Positions 48,901 through 59,681 of a DNA stretch of 64,000 nt are shown piece by piece. Numbering within the stretch: position 1 is the first letter of the stretch; each line of letters begins with the position of its first letter. A program made the position numbers and the translations under genes. The notes under the pieces were generated by a model. That model saw nothing but the letters and a program-made list of their open reading frames with translations, was not told the origin of the DNA and ran no database searches. Source of the DNA: Ectocarpus siliculosus (Eukaryota > Sar > Phaeophyceae > Ectocarpales > Ectocarpaceae); assembly GCA_000310025.1 (NCBI GenBank), contig FN649736.1, forward strand, positions 2,811,247 to 2,875,246, given 5' to 3'.

Positions 48901-51900
48901 CACGGCGACCTGACGTGTAGTGCTCTGCTCAGGAGAACCATGATCATGACCCCAATTCTTTGGCGCCACTTTCAGCAGTCAAAGACTGTCTCGGCAACCC
49001 GAAACTACTTGGCGCAAAATGCAAGAATTTCATACCAAACCCAACGAAATGCTACAGGAAGCCTCAATATACAATTCCATACCATACCCTTCGAAAAGGC
49101 GACGGTTTTCACCTGGGCCTCCAGCCGGTTAATCACGGCCAGCCGCTCGAGGGCGAGGGCCTCGAAGTCCCGCAGCTTCTGGCCTAGCTCTCCCCGGTCC
49201 AGGGTAGACCTCCGACATGCCTCCTCGAGCTCTACGTGCAAGTCACGGTTGATGCTCATCTGTTGGGGGCTCGATGACCAGCGAGGTCGCGAGAGGGATG
49301 CACATTGGGTACGGGTCAGAGAGGCCAAACGGCACGCCAGTTGGGTACGAGCCCAATCGTGATCGTTACTCGTGCTGAGGATCGACGTGCCAGCCGTCAG
49401 AGAGGCGTCAAAGAGCACGAGGAGAGAAGGTCGGGTGAAGGGTGAGCTGCCGTGAGCACGTGGCAGTTGAACCGGATCTTGAAGGGGGAGTAATCTGTAC
49501 CTGGGATCAGTCATACATGTGTACAAGTGAGATAGATGCTGTGGATTCGCATGCGGAATAGTGTCGCATAGTGTGACTTGCCATGTGTGGGACGATCACG
49601 CCATCCAACCCCGTTCACCCGTTTGTGATGCCATTGTTTTGTGTAAGCTAACATGTTGCTTTTGTTGAAACATGCCGCGAAAATGTCGCGATCATCAGTA
49701 AGGGCTACAGGCTTGTTCAGTAAGTACTGATCACGTGAAAAGCACCCCTCTCTGCGCATCAAGCTCCAGATAAAAAAACGGAAGCATTCGCGGGCGCAGC
49801 TCGTTTATTCACACAGATGGGTTGCGCACCCAAAAAAATCTCGGGCAGAATGGTACGGTAGTCGCACTCATTCACAGCGCACGAAGTCTTACCTGGGCCT
49901 TGAGCATGCGCTCTGCGCGCTCAAGCTCTCTCGTGAGGTTGAGGTTGGACACCTGCACGCGTTGCAGCTTACGCCGAAGGGCGGGGACGTTGTCCATGTC
50001 TTCCTCCTGGAAGATGGAAGGCGGGAAAGTAGTGGCGAGAGAATTGACTTCTATATTGCTTGACGCGCGCACGCACGCATTTGCATTCGTCTACCCGAAA
50101 CATATTCTCGTCACCCGTTTTCCCCAGACTGCCGCAAAGAAATGGACGCAAGGTTTTGAACCGATGCAAGGTTTTGAACACCGAGATTCGTCCGTGCCGT
50201 GAAATTGCTGTCGCCGGCCGCCGATCCATCGTAATACGCTAGCGGCGTCCAGGCGAGGACAGCGGAATGCAGCGAGAATCGCGACGTGAATACCTTTGCG
50301 GTAATAATACCGACGGAATCTAGACCCTTCAGAGCACACCAATATAACTTTTCAAGATTGAAAACGAGTGAACAAAAGTTGCCACACGTATCTAGAATCG
50401 GAAAGGGCTACGCTCATACTCTGGGGATCATGTACGGGTTGGTTCGAGGCGGCGCTTAACAATCCAGCCAGCTAGCCATCAGGATATCTGAAGATGCTGC
50501 CCCACCTTCCGCTCTCGTCGAGCGACAAGAAGAGGCGACTAGAGCTGAGAAACGTGATCTACCCGGAAGCAAGGGTGGCGAACAGGTCTCAAGGGTGTTC
50601 CCGCTCATGCATTTCCGCGGATCGGGCCCCCCCTTCAACAACCACCAGCACAACAATTCAACGAACCAGCCTGGCAGGCACGCAGACTCGACGCTGACGA
50701 ACCAAAGGACAAGAAAGGGATCAACAAGCAAGGACATATAACCTCAGGGTTTTCGAGGAAGCCCGGGAAGGCCGCGGGATCCGCCATCTTCCTCCTGACG
50801 ATGGTCAGAGCACGCTCCAGCTCCTCCAGGTCTATGTCCTCGTCCCCGGCGTAGAGCCTCATCTTGTCGGCCATAAGCTGAAACAATGAAGAAAAATAAC
50901 AAGATATGAGAGACTTTCCGCAAAAATATCCTTCTTTTCTTTCCACCTAATGGCGTTGCCGGCACGGATTCCCCTCTTGGTGTTGGGAGGAAACCGTTGT
51001 GTTGCGCGAGTGGGGAAGGGTTTGGCGGTAGCCTGTTACCTTCAATGGAAGAAGTGAATAGGTGGAAAAATGAGTAGGGTGACAACATCTAGATGAAGGA
51101 ATGCAACGGGAGCATCGGGTTCGGGCCGCACCTGCGAAACAGAAACCATTACTTGGTGACTCTCAAAAATCGTCCTTGCACGCATGTGAGGGACACTTGC
51201 ACCCTTCACTTATGACGCGATTCCCCAAATGTTTACGGGGAAGAATCATTCCCTCTTCCCCGGCCTGTCTCTCCCCCCTCTATCTCCGTCTGTCTCGCCA
51301 TTAGCAGCAGCGTTCCGTTCTCCTAGTCTGCGATCGCTTCGAACCCATTCTCTCCACTTCACTCTCATCATCCCGCCCCGATCTTTGCATATCTCTCGCA
51401 CACACCTGGGCACCGGCCTCTGTCTCGTTGTGCCTGACCCGCATCTCCTGAAGGGCTCTTTCTGCCCTCTCCTTGTCCTCCCGCAGCCGCACCGTCTGCT
51501 TCTTAAGCGTGACCAGTGCCGCGTGGTGCGTCTGGGCCGTCTCCTGAAGTCGAAATAGTCAAGGACAACGCGGGAGGGGGAAAGCGAACAGAGGTTCCGA
51601 GCTTTACTCTTTGGTCTAGAGTTACTGGTCTACTGCCTCCTGATGCATCGACAACAATGAAGTATGACGTGGAAGGGGGGGAACGTACAGAGGCTGAAGG
51701 TTCGGAGCGCTACTTGTCACTAAGAGATACTGGTGAAACATTGAAGTAGTTGCACGGATGCAAGCACGTACCCGACAAAAATCGCTAAATAACTTCTGCA
51801 ACGCTTGTCACGTACCGATGATATCACCGGCTGCCCCTGCTTCGAAGATCACTTGCCGAAAACACGGCAGTTAGATGGTTTGAGGAAATAGCGGATATGG

Positions 51901-54900
51901 TTGTTATTTCGTCATTCCCTTGGGTTGCCGTCGCTCGCAGGCTCAATCGATCCTATCGTCTTGCCTCAATATGTGAAGAGCTCTTTTCCTGGGTCACCAT
52001 GAAACTTGAGTGATAAAGGTTATGTACTGAACAAATCGCAGGTTTAGCAAGAGTGCGACCAAATCCGTGAAAGTTGTTGTTGGGTGGGCGAGCATGCACT
52101 TCTAGCCACAGGGCGTGATATGGAGCGAATCTAACTTGTGAGGGATCCAACTAGGTTTATTTTGGCATCTTCACTCTACCTTGGTTTGTATTTCTCAGCC
52201 CCAAGAAGTGTCAGTGAATATGTTCAGGTATGGTATGATAGTAGTATGGGAGGGGGTACTATTCGTGTTTCTCTCTTGCAAAGTTTCATCTTCCATGTCT
52301 GCAGCCAACCTGCAGGTGATCGATCTTGAGCTGGGCCGCTCGGCTCCCCTGCTCCAGCTCCAGCACGCGCTCCGATCGCTCCTGGTCGCGGAAAGCCTGG
52401 GAGATGAAAGGGTTCTCGCATAGCCTCGTCACCTGCAACACAAGGGTGTCATTGAGCACAAAACCTTGGTTTAGCTGCATAGTGTACGTGCAGTGCCAAG
52501 CATTCTCCGCAAAAGAAGATATTATCTCCACACCGCAGTATCTAGGGCATGATAGCCTTATTCGTACCAGTTCCATGATAATCGAAGTTGGTATCGTTCA
52601 CAGCCTTGGTACACGTGCGTGCTGATTATAGCTTGGTCGGGGGGATGCATCTCCTAGAATACTGTACTGCATAGGTTACCACCGAGCCAGCTTGGTGCGA
52701 TCTCTATTCGCCTGAAGCTTGCGGTCATTTTTTCCCGGTGCACAACCAACAGCTGCGATATATCTAGATTTGGAGTGTTAATGTCTTAGGGTATGAAATC
52801 TATATAAAACTCGTCCATCGTGGGAAAGCGAAGCAGAACTTCTACTCCCTGCCAGATTCGTTGCTGTGGAGTGGTTTCATTTACCGGGACATATCAAGCA
52901 AGGTTTGGGCTCCTGGCTTTGCCAAAGTACCCATCGCCACCAACACTCTTTTGACGGCGTTCTCTGCACGGGAAAATGTCTAGCTTTACCGACGGGAAAC
53001 TGAACTTAGGTCCCCTCTGATTGTCGCTGTGTCCTTCAACACACGAACCAAGCACGCTGCTTGCACTTCTTCTGCTACCCACCGCCTTAAACGGTCATGC
53101 GGAGAACGTGTACGCTGGTCTGGTCACCTGATCCTCGAGCTCCTTGTTGTGCCGCCTTAGCTCGCTGACCGTTTCCTCCAGGTCGTCAACCCTACCGCAT
53201 TTAGCAACGGCTACGTCGCGCTCGTGTAGAGCATCTTGCAGCTCTCTCCGCACATCTCGGAGCTGGAGAAAGACCGAGGGAGAAGACGAGGGAAATGTGG
53301 GAGCGGTGAAGGTGGGGGGGGGGGGGGGGGGGGCCAAACAAAAAGGGGAAAAAGGCCTTTGAAAAGGGGGGGGGGGGGAGGGTGCTGGGGAAACCCCTTG
53401 CTATTGGGGGGTTTTGGCTCCCGGGCGTAAGGCGCGGGGGCCCCCTAAAAACCCGAAGGAACTCCACCCTTTTACCCCGGGAAGGCTCCCAAAAAGAAAA
53501 GGTAAGAANNNNNNNNNNNNNNNNNNNNNNNNNNNNNNNNNNNNNNNNNNNNNNNNNNNNNNNNNNNNNNNNNNNNNNNNNNNNNNNNNNNNNNNNNNNN
53601 NNNNNNNNGGGGGGGGGGGGGGGGGGGGTGCGAGCGATGAGGGGTAGAACGGCATTGGAGATGGGCGGGGGCGGGAGGTTGCTGGGTAACCTCGTTGCTA
53701 TGCGTGGTTCTGGTCTCCAGGCCGTAGGCCGCGGGGTCTCCTTAAAACCCGGACGGAGCTCGACCTGTTAGCCGCGGGAGGGCTCGCAGAGTGAAAGGGT
53801 AGGAGGAGTTCAATGTCCTGGAACAGGGGTTGTTTCAGGGACCTGATCGTCAATGCTATAGGATCTGCCTGTTTTCCTTAAACATTTCCTTCAAGTAGCG
53901 CACTCAGTTTAGACATCTGGACGTGTGCCCCTCAGCTTGTCGCCTCTGTCATCGTGAAGGTGCGGCTGCGCAAGCAAGCCATGCCATCAAAATAGTTCTG
54001 TAAACTGAACCGGGTGCACAAAGACTTGAAACGCGAAACGATTTGGAGCGTATGGGGTGACACTGCCCCCCTGTGCTTAGAATTTTCGGTCTTCAGAATT
54101 AGAGCTATACGGGACCGGCGAGAAATCATGCTTGACAGTGATGCACACGGAGTGTCGGAGCATTGGTGTCAAAATTGTCGAGATACTCGTGGAAGAGTAT
54201 GCGAAACGTGAAGTGCCTTCGTGCAGCTTCGTTTTCGAGCCACAACGAACGTACTTGTCTGTTGGTCTCTTGCAGCTTGTCGACACTGCCCTCGTGAAGG
54301 TCCGCCTGCGCTAGCGTCCGAGCCTCCAGGTGATCGAAGCGAGCCTGAATCAACTGCGCTTTGGCCTGCGAATAAACAACGCACAGCACCGTTCTCAGCT
54401 ATAGCGCGGAGTCCACGGAGTTGAGGCTGTTCGCGTGGAAGGGGAAAGAGGGATACGCAATAATACCACGTCCCCATAGTTCTTGCGCTGGTGGAGCTGG
54501 TGCAGCACTATTGTCGAGATGGCATAGTCGTCCCTGACACATGAATAGTCATAGCGGTGTGCGTGGGGCAAAGCCCCCATGACCATGTACCTGGCATGGC
54601 CATTGTTTCCTCACCAAGCCTTCGGTAGGCAATGCCATGGAAACAGTTGCTGCTTGCGAGATACTTGCCGTCGGCATCGATATTATCAAGGATAAGGGCC
54701 TATCCGTCAACTTTTGTCACTCCAAAGAACACGTTGACCGATACCTTCGTAACACTCTAATGAGGGCGGCGAGATCTGCGACGTTCCGTACGTAGTCAGG
54801 CCTGCGATGGATGGTCTTTCCTCCAGCAGGATTCAATCGCCGACTGGCACATCAAACAATAAGCACCACCACCTGTTGTCGACTCGCTCGTTTCCCCCCC

Positions 54901-57900
54901 TACGCGAACGAAAATTTGGATTGTGTTACCGCTAAGCGCGAAAAGGCCGCATCCTGAGGCTAATTTCCCGTGTTTCTTGAATACGATTGAAGAAACGTCT
55001 TGAAGTGGGAGCATTTCTGTGCGTTATCAGCTTGGCGCTACATCCACAAAGGGCAAGTGTGCAGCTGTTGGGATGTTGCCACGCGCATGATATAACGACG
55101 GTTACAGGGGTTAGGCGTTTACCTGCGCCTCCCGAAGCTCCCTGTGCAGGGTTTCCACTTCCTCCTGACTGCGTCCCCGTCCCCCCGGAGGTTCACGGTG
55201 CGCGGCGGCCGCGGCAGCCATGGCCTGCTCGTGGGCATCCTCGGGGGCGCATCCCGCGTCCAGCTGTTTCCGGTCACGCACAATCCAAAGGGCATAGTTT
55301 TCGTTTCCGCCAAACGTTGTGCGCGCGGGAGCGTGGGGCGGGAGCGCGGAGGCGGGTTGGCATTGTTTCGTTGCGACTGTGTTTCTGGGAAGCCTCAGTT
55401 CAGAATCAAGGCGCAAACATTGCTGTATTGCAGTCAAGGCAAAGATTGCTGGATGGTTAGTTTCGAGCTAGCGTGGGCCTACTCCATGACTACTCAACTT
55501 GAATCTTGCGTGTGTCAATTGGTTTAGACTTCCATTCAAGCTACCGTCATCGTTGTTATAGTCTGCTGCTTTTCTGTAGACGGCATGTGCGTTGACTTCT
55601 TTCTTCCCCGGTTCCGGTTCATTCGACGAGAGACCCTCCAGAAGGGTGGCGTGCTACGCCGAACGCTAAAGAATAGACAATTTTAGGCAGCCGACGCCGC
55701 GTTCTGCTTCCAACACTGTTCATGAAACGCATTCTGCTTCCAACACTTTTCAAGAACGGCCTCGGCTCCGAAGTCACTGGAACACTCAGGTGACTGTTGC
55801 CGACGCGCTGCGGGACAAGCAATGAGTGCCCCCCGGGCTCATGATTCTTTCGCTTTCCGCACACCTTGTCTTGCCGAAGCCGCTGGTTCTCGGCCTTAAC
55901 CCCCTTGAGCTGCTCCTCGGCGCTCGAGACCCGTTGCCGAAGCTTGTCCACCAGTTCGCTGAGCTGATCAGGGGAGGACAAACGCGACCAATCGATTGTC
56001 TCGAACCAGTACGAGTACAGTATTTGGAATTAAATCTACGAGGGCAAGACAGTGTTGGTCGCTGCCTGCTAACTTGACGGCTACGAGTCTTCTGACGTGC
56101 ACGCGAGCTTTGAGTGCCATGTCCGGAAAAAATGTGGTTGTTTCTTGCGCTAGCGCTAGCCTGAGCGAAATCAAACGGGGAACGAAGGCCAAACCTATCT
56201 CCTTTCGTGGTTTCATCTCTTTTCGTACCAGGGACACATACCGGACCGACACACTGTATTTGCGTTGAAGACGGCTCTCTACATAGAGCTTGGATGTGGA
56301 CCGCTGACGTCTGGGATAACGAAAAAATGGAACCACACCTAACCTTTCGATCATCCCTCCGTCTTGTCGCTCCCATGTCCATGTCGTCGGCGGAACGCTT
56401 TTTCGATAGCTGGAAAAAAGTTTGAGAATCGGAAAGGTTTCAAAACACGCCAAGACCCGCATGTCAAGTGAGGGCAGAAGTTGGGGTCATACGAGAGCAG
56501 GAGTCGGATATCGCCAGGAAATCATTTCGCTTCGGGCGCTTTGAGTGAAAGTCCCAAGTGTAGCCAGCAATAAACCAATATTGCACCATGAGACGCGGGA
56601 CATCTGTTGAAACGCAGAGCATGACTGCTGTAGGATGTGTGTAGTAAGAGAGATGCAGCTGTATTATTGCTGTATGCAATCATACGTCGATGCGTTGTAC
56701 TACGTAGGTAACGTTTGGTAGAACGTAACATATAGTGACGAATTAAAGCGAGGAGCTCGCGTATGAATTGATAGTTTATCGGAGGAGATCGTAATTGTAG
56801 CGCGATCACGAGGTGTTGCGAGCCCCACCAGGCTATTTCCCACCTATCCCTCAACATCTCAACTCTGCAAGCAAGCTGTAAAGTGAACAAGACGGAAAGG
56901 AAGTAAGAACTCCACAAGCGGCATCTAGCAACAATATCGACTTCGGTCACTACCTCAATAGACTTCTGTCTGAACAACACACAGACGTCTGTCTGAAACT
57001 GCACAAAGGTTTGACCGCCTCCAGACGACCCTTGGGTACAGGGCACCTCGACACTACATATTTCTACAACATCTTCCTCTTCTTCCGACACCGGTCACGT
57101 CTTTATGTCCTCTGGGTGTTGGCCACTTCCCTTAGGCTTTTAGTAGGCCGGTGGTCTCTTCATCTCTTCATCAACTATGAAATCTCGTGTATGCAATAGC
57201 ACAGGTGAAAATTCAGGCAAGCACAGAACACCGCTTCTGTGGGTGCCGTCAAACGTACACCGGCCCGGTGCTTTGCAAGCCCAAACTGCATTTCCGCGTG
57301 AATGCTGTTGGAACTTCCGGGACAAAAAACAAATACGACAGCAACGGGAAACAGCAACAGCAACCAGGACGACATCGACGACGGCGACAAGGACGACAAT
57401 CAGCTGTTCGAAATGCCAACCGCCAAAACATACCTGAACGTGTCGGCTTCGCATTCCGACGGACCGCGCCGCGGGACACGGGCTACGAGGGCCCGGCGGC
57501 CCGGCCCCCACCGCTCTCGTCCTCGCCAGCCTCGCGGCGACCAGTTCCTTCTTCTTTTTGGACAGGGCATCGTTGAGGGACTGTGCGTGCGCGCGGTAAG
57601 GTGGACAGCAGAAGAGCACTGCTTGAGGTCATGATATGCTTTCTCTGCTGCTGAATTGTGTGTTTGAGGCATTGGTACGATTGGCCCCAGCACCGCAGCC
57701 TATTCTGCGCAGCCTACTGGTTGTGCCGCAGATGTTTTCGCTTTGCGATGAGACCTTGGAATCGCAATAATTGAGGGCGGTCTCCACCACGGACCACGAC
57801 GTTTTTCTCTGCTTGTTTTGGGCAGCAGACAAGAGATCGAAGGCAGAGTCACGGGTGCCCTTCCCTAGTCATACTACATTTGGCGAAGGCGCACCAGCGA

Positions 57901-59047
57901 TAGCAAAATTACCCCGCCGTCCGGCACTCCTGGGTGGTAAGCGGGAGATACACTAAATAGGAGCGAGCACCATCGTGTTAGTAGGGTAACACGTTGTTGT
58001 CATCGGCGAGAGCAGGCTGCGTCACCTTGATCTTCGTCTTTAGGTCCCCGTTCTCCCGCAGAAGGACGCTGTTGTAGCGATGCAGCTCCTCCACGAGCTG
58101 CTCGTTCTCCCTGTTGCGAGGGTGACCGATGCCGCCAACGTCAGCGCCACCGCCCCCGCCGGCCGACGGCGCACCGCGTTGGTCGTTTCCGCCGTTGTTC
58201 TCCAACCGATACTTGAGCTTGAGGCTCTTTTCGATCTGGGAAAGCTTTGTATTCATCCTGGATTTTGAGAAAATATTCGCAACAGCAACACGTAGCAGTT
58301 CGTACAGGGTGGGCGAAAAGGGTGGCGGTGGTGACCGTGTTGGTGACTGATACAAGAGTCGGCCGTCAGTGAACGTACAGTGATCTTGGTTTTAATCTCA
58401 ATCTACGGGGGCTCCGGGGGCTGTGCAGTCGACGCATCGTGTCTTTGGGCCAAAGGGTTTAGGGTACCACAGACCAAGAGAGACGCTAATTAGACATTTT
58501 CGTGTTCCTTCAAGCTACAGTATGATCGACCGTCTTAACGGTGGTAGGTACAAGTCTAGGCATGAGAAATCGAGGGCACCAAAGCTTCGTTTTTCAGTGA
58601 TGGATCATCGAGTGTCATAAATACCGGTTGCGACCGGGGGGAAATCTAGAAATGTGGTATCTGTAGACACTGATGATGTTGCGACAAGCTCTGAGGTTCT
58701 CTACAACGTTGCTCATTCGACTATTGAAGTCGACTGCCTTCGGTGTAGACAACGGTATATACCATCCGGTGGGTACAGCATACCATGCCATTATATGTAC
58801 GTACTTGAATAATAACAAGCGTACCCGCTGGATTCATGTACCAGAACTGCAACATTCCTTGCGCACTCTTGTTTGTTATGCATGTCGCCATGTATCGTCA
58901 ATCGTACATGAAGAGATCACGGTACACCACAAGATACGGCTTGTCCCACCGTCGAATAGTATCATCTTGCTCGTTAGCCTTGTGCGTGAGAGACGTGTGG
59001 TCGTCCCGCAGCCGCAAGTACTTCTCCTCCCACGTCAAGCCTTCCAT
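26712..59047 (-). CDS. RPGRIP1L: giant RPGRIP1L-like protein fused to an EF-hand array (46 exons)
   Basis: Predicted scaffold of the ciliary (flagellar) transition zone at the basal body. Start ATG at 59047, TGA stop at 26712-26714, about 2,950 residues. Order: N-terminal coiled coils (exons 59047-48502), two C2 domains (48110-43440), then an IQ motif and about 25 EF-hand-like units (42968-26712). The first ~960 residues follow human RPGRIP1L closely in order and spacing. The C-terminal ~2,000 residues resemble EFCAB6-type EF-hand repeat proteins instead of the RPGR-interacting C-terminus of animals. Exon-by-exon phases agree through 45 introns. Most introns are GT-AG; two donors are GC (at 28362 and 43439). 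Introns are mostly 200-1,100 bases. The second N gap lies in an intron. An upstream non-coding or coding exon is possible, because human RPGRIP1L has ~60 residues before the match begins. The main alternative is two separate genes; I favour one because the frame is continuous and an EF loop spans the boundary. Confidence 0.78.
29753..29986. mobile_element. 234-bp near-perfect hairpin element in an intron
   Basis: CACAGGTGGAGGTCGACCCC at 29753 pairs with the sequence ending CACCTGTG at 29986. The arms are about 100 bases with few mismatches (shared CCTTGTGGAGACCTTGACAA, GACAACCAAGGCC) and a loop of about 25 bases. It lies between exons 29356-29544 and 30500-30655 of the large gene. No clear target duplication is seen. 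Confidence 0.75.
31051..31096. repeat. (GTCT)n microsatellite
   Basis: About ten GTCT units with one interruption, just downstream of the donor of exon 31151-31744, in the intron. Confidence 0.9.
35226..35298. repeat. (TCTG/TCTC)n microsatellite
   Basis: Irregular TCTGTCTC units over about 70 bases in the intron directly after exon 35321-35585. Confidence 0.85.
43440..48110 (-). CDS. RPGRIP1L: RPGRIP1L part 2: two C2 domains
   Basis: Seven exons: 47961-48110, 47299-47508, 46369-46470, 45569-45781, 44906-45024, 44075-44180 and 43440-43670. The first C2 contains VVDFFDFESQATPLLPG and VTVDDFFLRFL, the diagnostic RPGRIP1-family pattern (FYDFE-Q-TP; VxVDDLFLxYL), and ends with RMALPVTELYALF (human RLRVPMEQAIRLY). 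The second C2 begins NELEVVIIGCRDL, with DPSFRHSTSFPVATDDKLLRFL and GEALVDLSPMAEG matching the human second C2. Exon 46369-46470 could instead run on to 46306, which also keeps phase. The last exon has a GC donor (CAG then gcgcgt) and already contains the first half of an EF-hand (SSEEVEGLMARFSPEKDGQ). Confidence 0.88.
48502..59047 (-). CDS. RPGRIP1L: RPGRIP1L part 1: N-terminal coiled-coil exons
   Basis: Thirteen exons: 58950-59047, 58026-58257, 57434-57580, 55865-55963, 55123-55263, 54255-54365, 53128-53262, 52310-52432, 51406-51543, 50743-50877, 49893-50006, 49113-49259 and 48502-48651. The start MEGLTWEEKYLRLRDDH aligns with the human EDRFLRLHDEN region. The exon 1/2 join yields IRRMNTKLSQIEK, matching IKRMATKLIRLV. 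Later landmarks include RLYAGDEDIDLEELERAL (human KLYNQENDINADELSEAL) and the LEAQ-VKQLLYG junction (human LEAQLKDIAYG). Residues are heptad-like, rich in Glu, Arg, Leu and Gln, with a poly-Gly interruption in exon 2. These coiled coils hold the protein in the transition-zone scaffold with nephrocystin partners (family knowledge). Confidence 0.88.
53509..53608. other. assembly gap (100 N) with artefact-like flanks
   Basis: Exactly 100 N between G homopolymers. The left flank (about 53360-53508) reads like a low-quality copy of the right flank (about 53672-53812). It lies in an intron of the large gene. Confidence 0.97.
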
Positions 59048-59681
59048 GGCGCTCGAGGTACCGATAGCTTCTTTCCATTCGCGGCCTATTGTACCCTCGC
59101 AGTGTTTAGCTCATCGAACAGCATGTTGCGTGCTGTAGTCTAGACTCCAAACTGTTTCCTGGGTACGATTTCGAGAGCAAGAAGGTCCACGTACAAAATC
59201 CAGGTGCATATTGCACAATATACGCCGATAATGGTGATGTCAGGGACAGAGCGAAAGTAGCAACGTGGCATCAGAGCGTGCGGTACGGCAGAGTATCTTT
59301 GCACAAGCCATCGCGACGCCGGCGGGTAATTTGCGCCCGCACAAAATTCATGTTCTTCACAGCAGTCGAGGCATTATACTCCATCATTGAGCATCCAGCG
59401 CATCTTGGCGAGGGCTGAAACACCGACCAAAGGGCAAGACCTTTCGGTAGTCAACAGCATACCTGTTGATCCGGTTGCTGGCAACGGCTGTCATCGCCAA
59501 GTGTGTGTGCGCGGCTCTCAAAAGGCGGCAAACCAAACCGCGCGCGCGGGGGATGGCACTGCCGCTGGAACCGATGGAAACCCCAAATCTTGGAGAACCA
59601 AGAACGCCCCGCCCGCGCCATCCGCGACCCCTTTGCACGCGCCACTCTCCCGTTTCCACGCCAACAAGGCGAGCTCCAGCG
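59048..59681. promoter_or_regulatory. divergent promoter region, RPGRIP1L-like / argC
   Basis: The two start codons are 634 bases apart and point away from each other, so this interval must hold both promoters unless an upstream exon exists for either gene. No clear TATA box is placed with confidence. The stretch 59095-59150 has an in-frame stop upstream of the RPGRIP1L start codon, which supports the chosen start or an acceptor there. Confidence 0.5.
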
